Source: Rhodocyclaceae bacterium (GTDB lineage Bacteria; Pseudomonadota; Gammaproteobacteria; Burkholderiales; Rhodocyclaceae). From it: a stretch of 58,094 nucleotides of DNA. Numbering within the stretch: position 1 is the first letter of the stretch; each line of letters starts with the position of its first letter. The position numbers were made by a program, and so were the translations under genes. This document shows, in pieces, positions 58,045 to 58,094 of the stretch. The DNA is taken from positions 1 through 58,094 of the forward strand of contig VBWA01000041.1 of assembly GCA_006218025.1 (NCBI GenBank). Direction: 5' to 3'. A model generated the notes under the pieces. That model did not search any database and was not told the DNA's origin. It worked only from the letters and a program-made list of their open reading frames with translations.

Positions 58045-58094
58045 CTGTAGAAAAACCCCTTTTTGATCAGTAAGCGATCACCCGAATGGCGCGA
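58045..58094. other. Start of the next cassette or end of the array
   Basis: The 50 bases after attC6 contain AAAAACCCCTTTTTGATCAGTAAGCGATCA, given here only in part as AAAAACCCCTTTTT, which is too little to assign. The window ends here. Confidence 0.4.

Overview
This 58 kb window is GC-rich, densely coding chromosomal DNA from a Gram-negative bacterium, most likely a betaproteobacterium of the Rhodocyclales/Nitrosomonadales type. The evidence is gene order (yicC / kinase-PP2C / rph-rdgB-hemW; ribE-ribBA-ribH-nusB-thiL-pgpA-pncC; recA-recX; lptB-rpoN-hpf-ptsN-hprK), the hybrid RibBA with a zinc-less RibA-like half, an HPr kinase next to rpoN, a Gcr-type membrane protein, and a chromosomal integron. 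The genus cannot be fixed from sequence reading alone.

Layout. 1-1400: tail of an RTX-type secreted protein and a methyltransferase. 1480-7030: yicC, a Ser/Thr kinase with its PP2C phosphatase, rph, rdgB and hemW. 7100-15450: an outer-membrane-like protein, then a minus-strand surface-sugar operon (glycosyltransferase, nucleotide-sugar epimerase, gmd, GDP-fucose synthase) ending in a periplasmic ATP-dependent DNA ligase, and an 832-residue repetitive coiled-coil membrane protein. 15560-28740: housekeeping genes (cutA, dsbD, riboflavin/thiamine/phospholipid genes, recA, recX, lptB, rpoN, hpf, ptsN, hprK, psiF-like). 28800-34900: padR-fadH and a tungstate transport locus tupBCA with a divergent ModE-like regulator. 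34960-43500: a broken ybiT-like ABC-F gene, a toxin-antitoxin pair, an acyltransferase, a second ABC-F gene, ppk2, paiB-like, a MidA-type methyltransferase and an MliC-like lipoprotein. 43500-53260: a small zinc-ribbon gene, gcr, LysR, DUF2917, Fic, transporters (including ampG) and vapBC.

53300-58094 is a chromosomal integron: a minus-strand integrase gene, a LexA box, an attI region and about six gene cassettes bounded by attC sites. Each attC end is complementary to the start of its own cassette, and most attC stems keep the extrahelical A. The cassettes encode a phosphoribosyltransferase-like protein, small hypotheticals, small membrane proteins and a PIN/NYN-like nuclease with a C-terminal helical domain. 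Two cassettes carry inverted genes whose reading frames run through the recombination joint, so their last 25 or so residues are encoded by the neighbouring site. The last cassette has a strand nearly free of adenine.

Other notable signals are a short (20-26 nt) sequence repeated about eight times across the window, often inside genes, in the style of a DNA-uptake word; a two-hairpin element present both inside thiL and between tupB and tupC, with compensatory base changes; a clean 36-nt in-frame gap in the DNA-binding loop region of recA; and two frame-breaking deletions in the ybiT-like gene. The gaps in recA and ybiT could be real or assembly errors.
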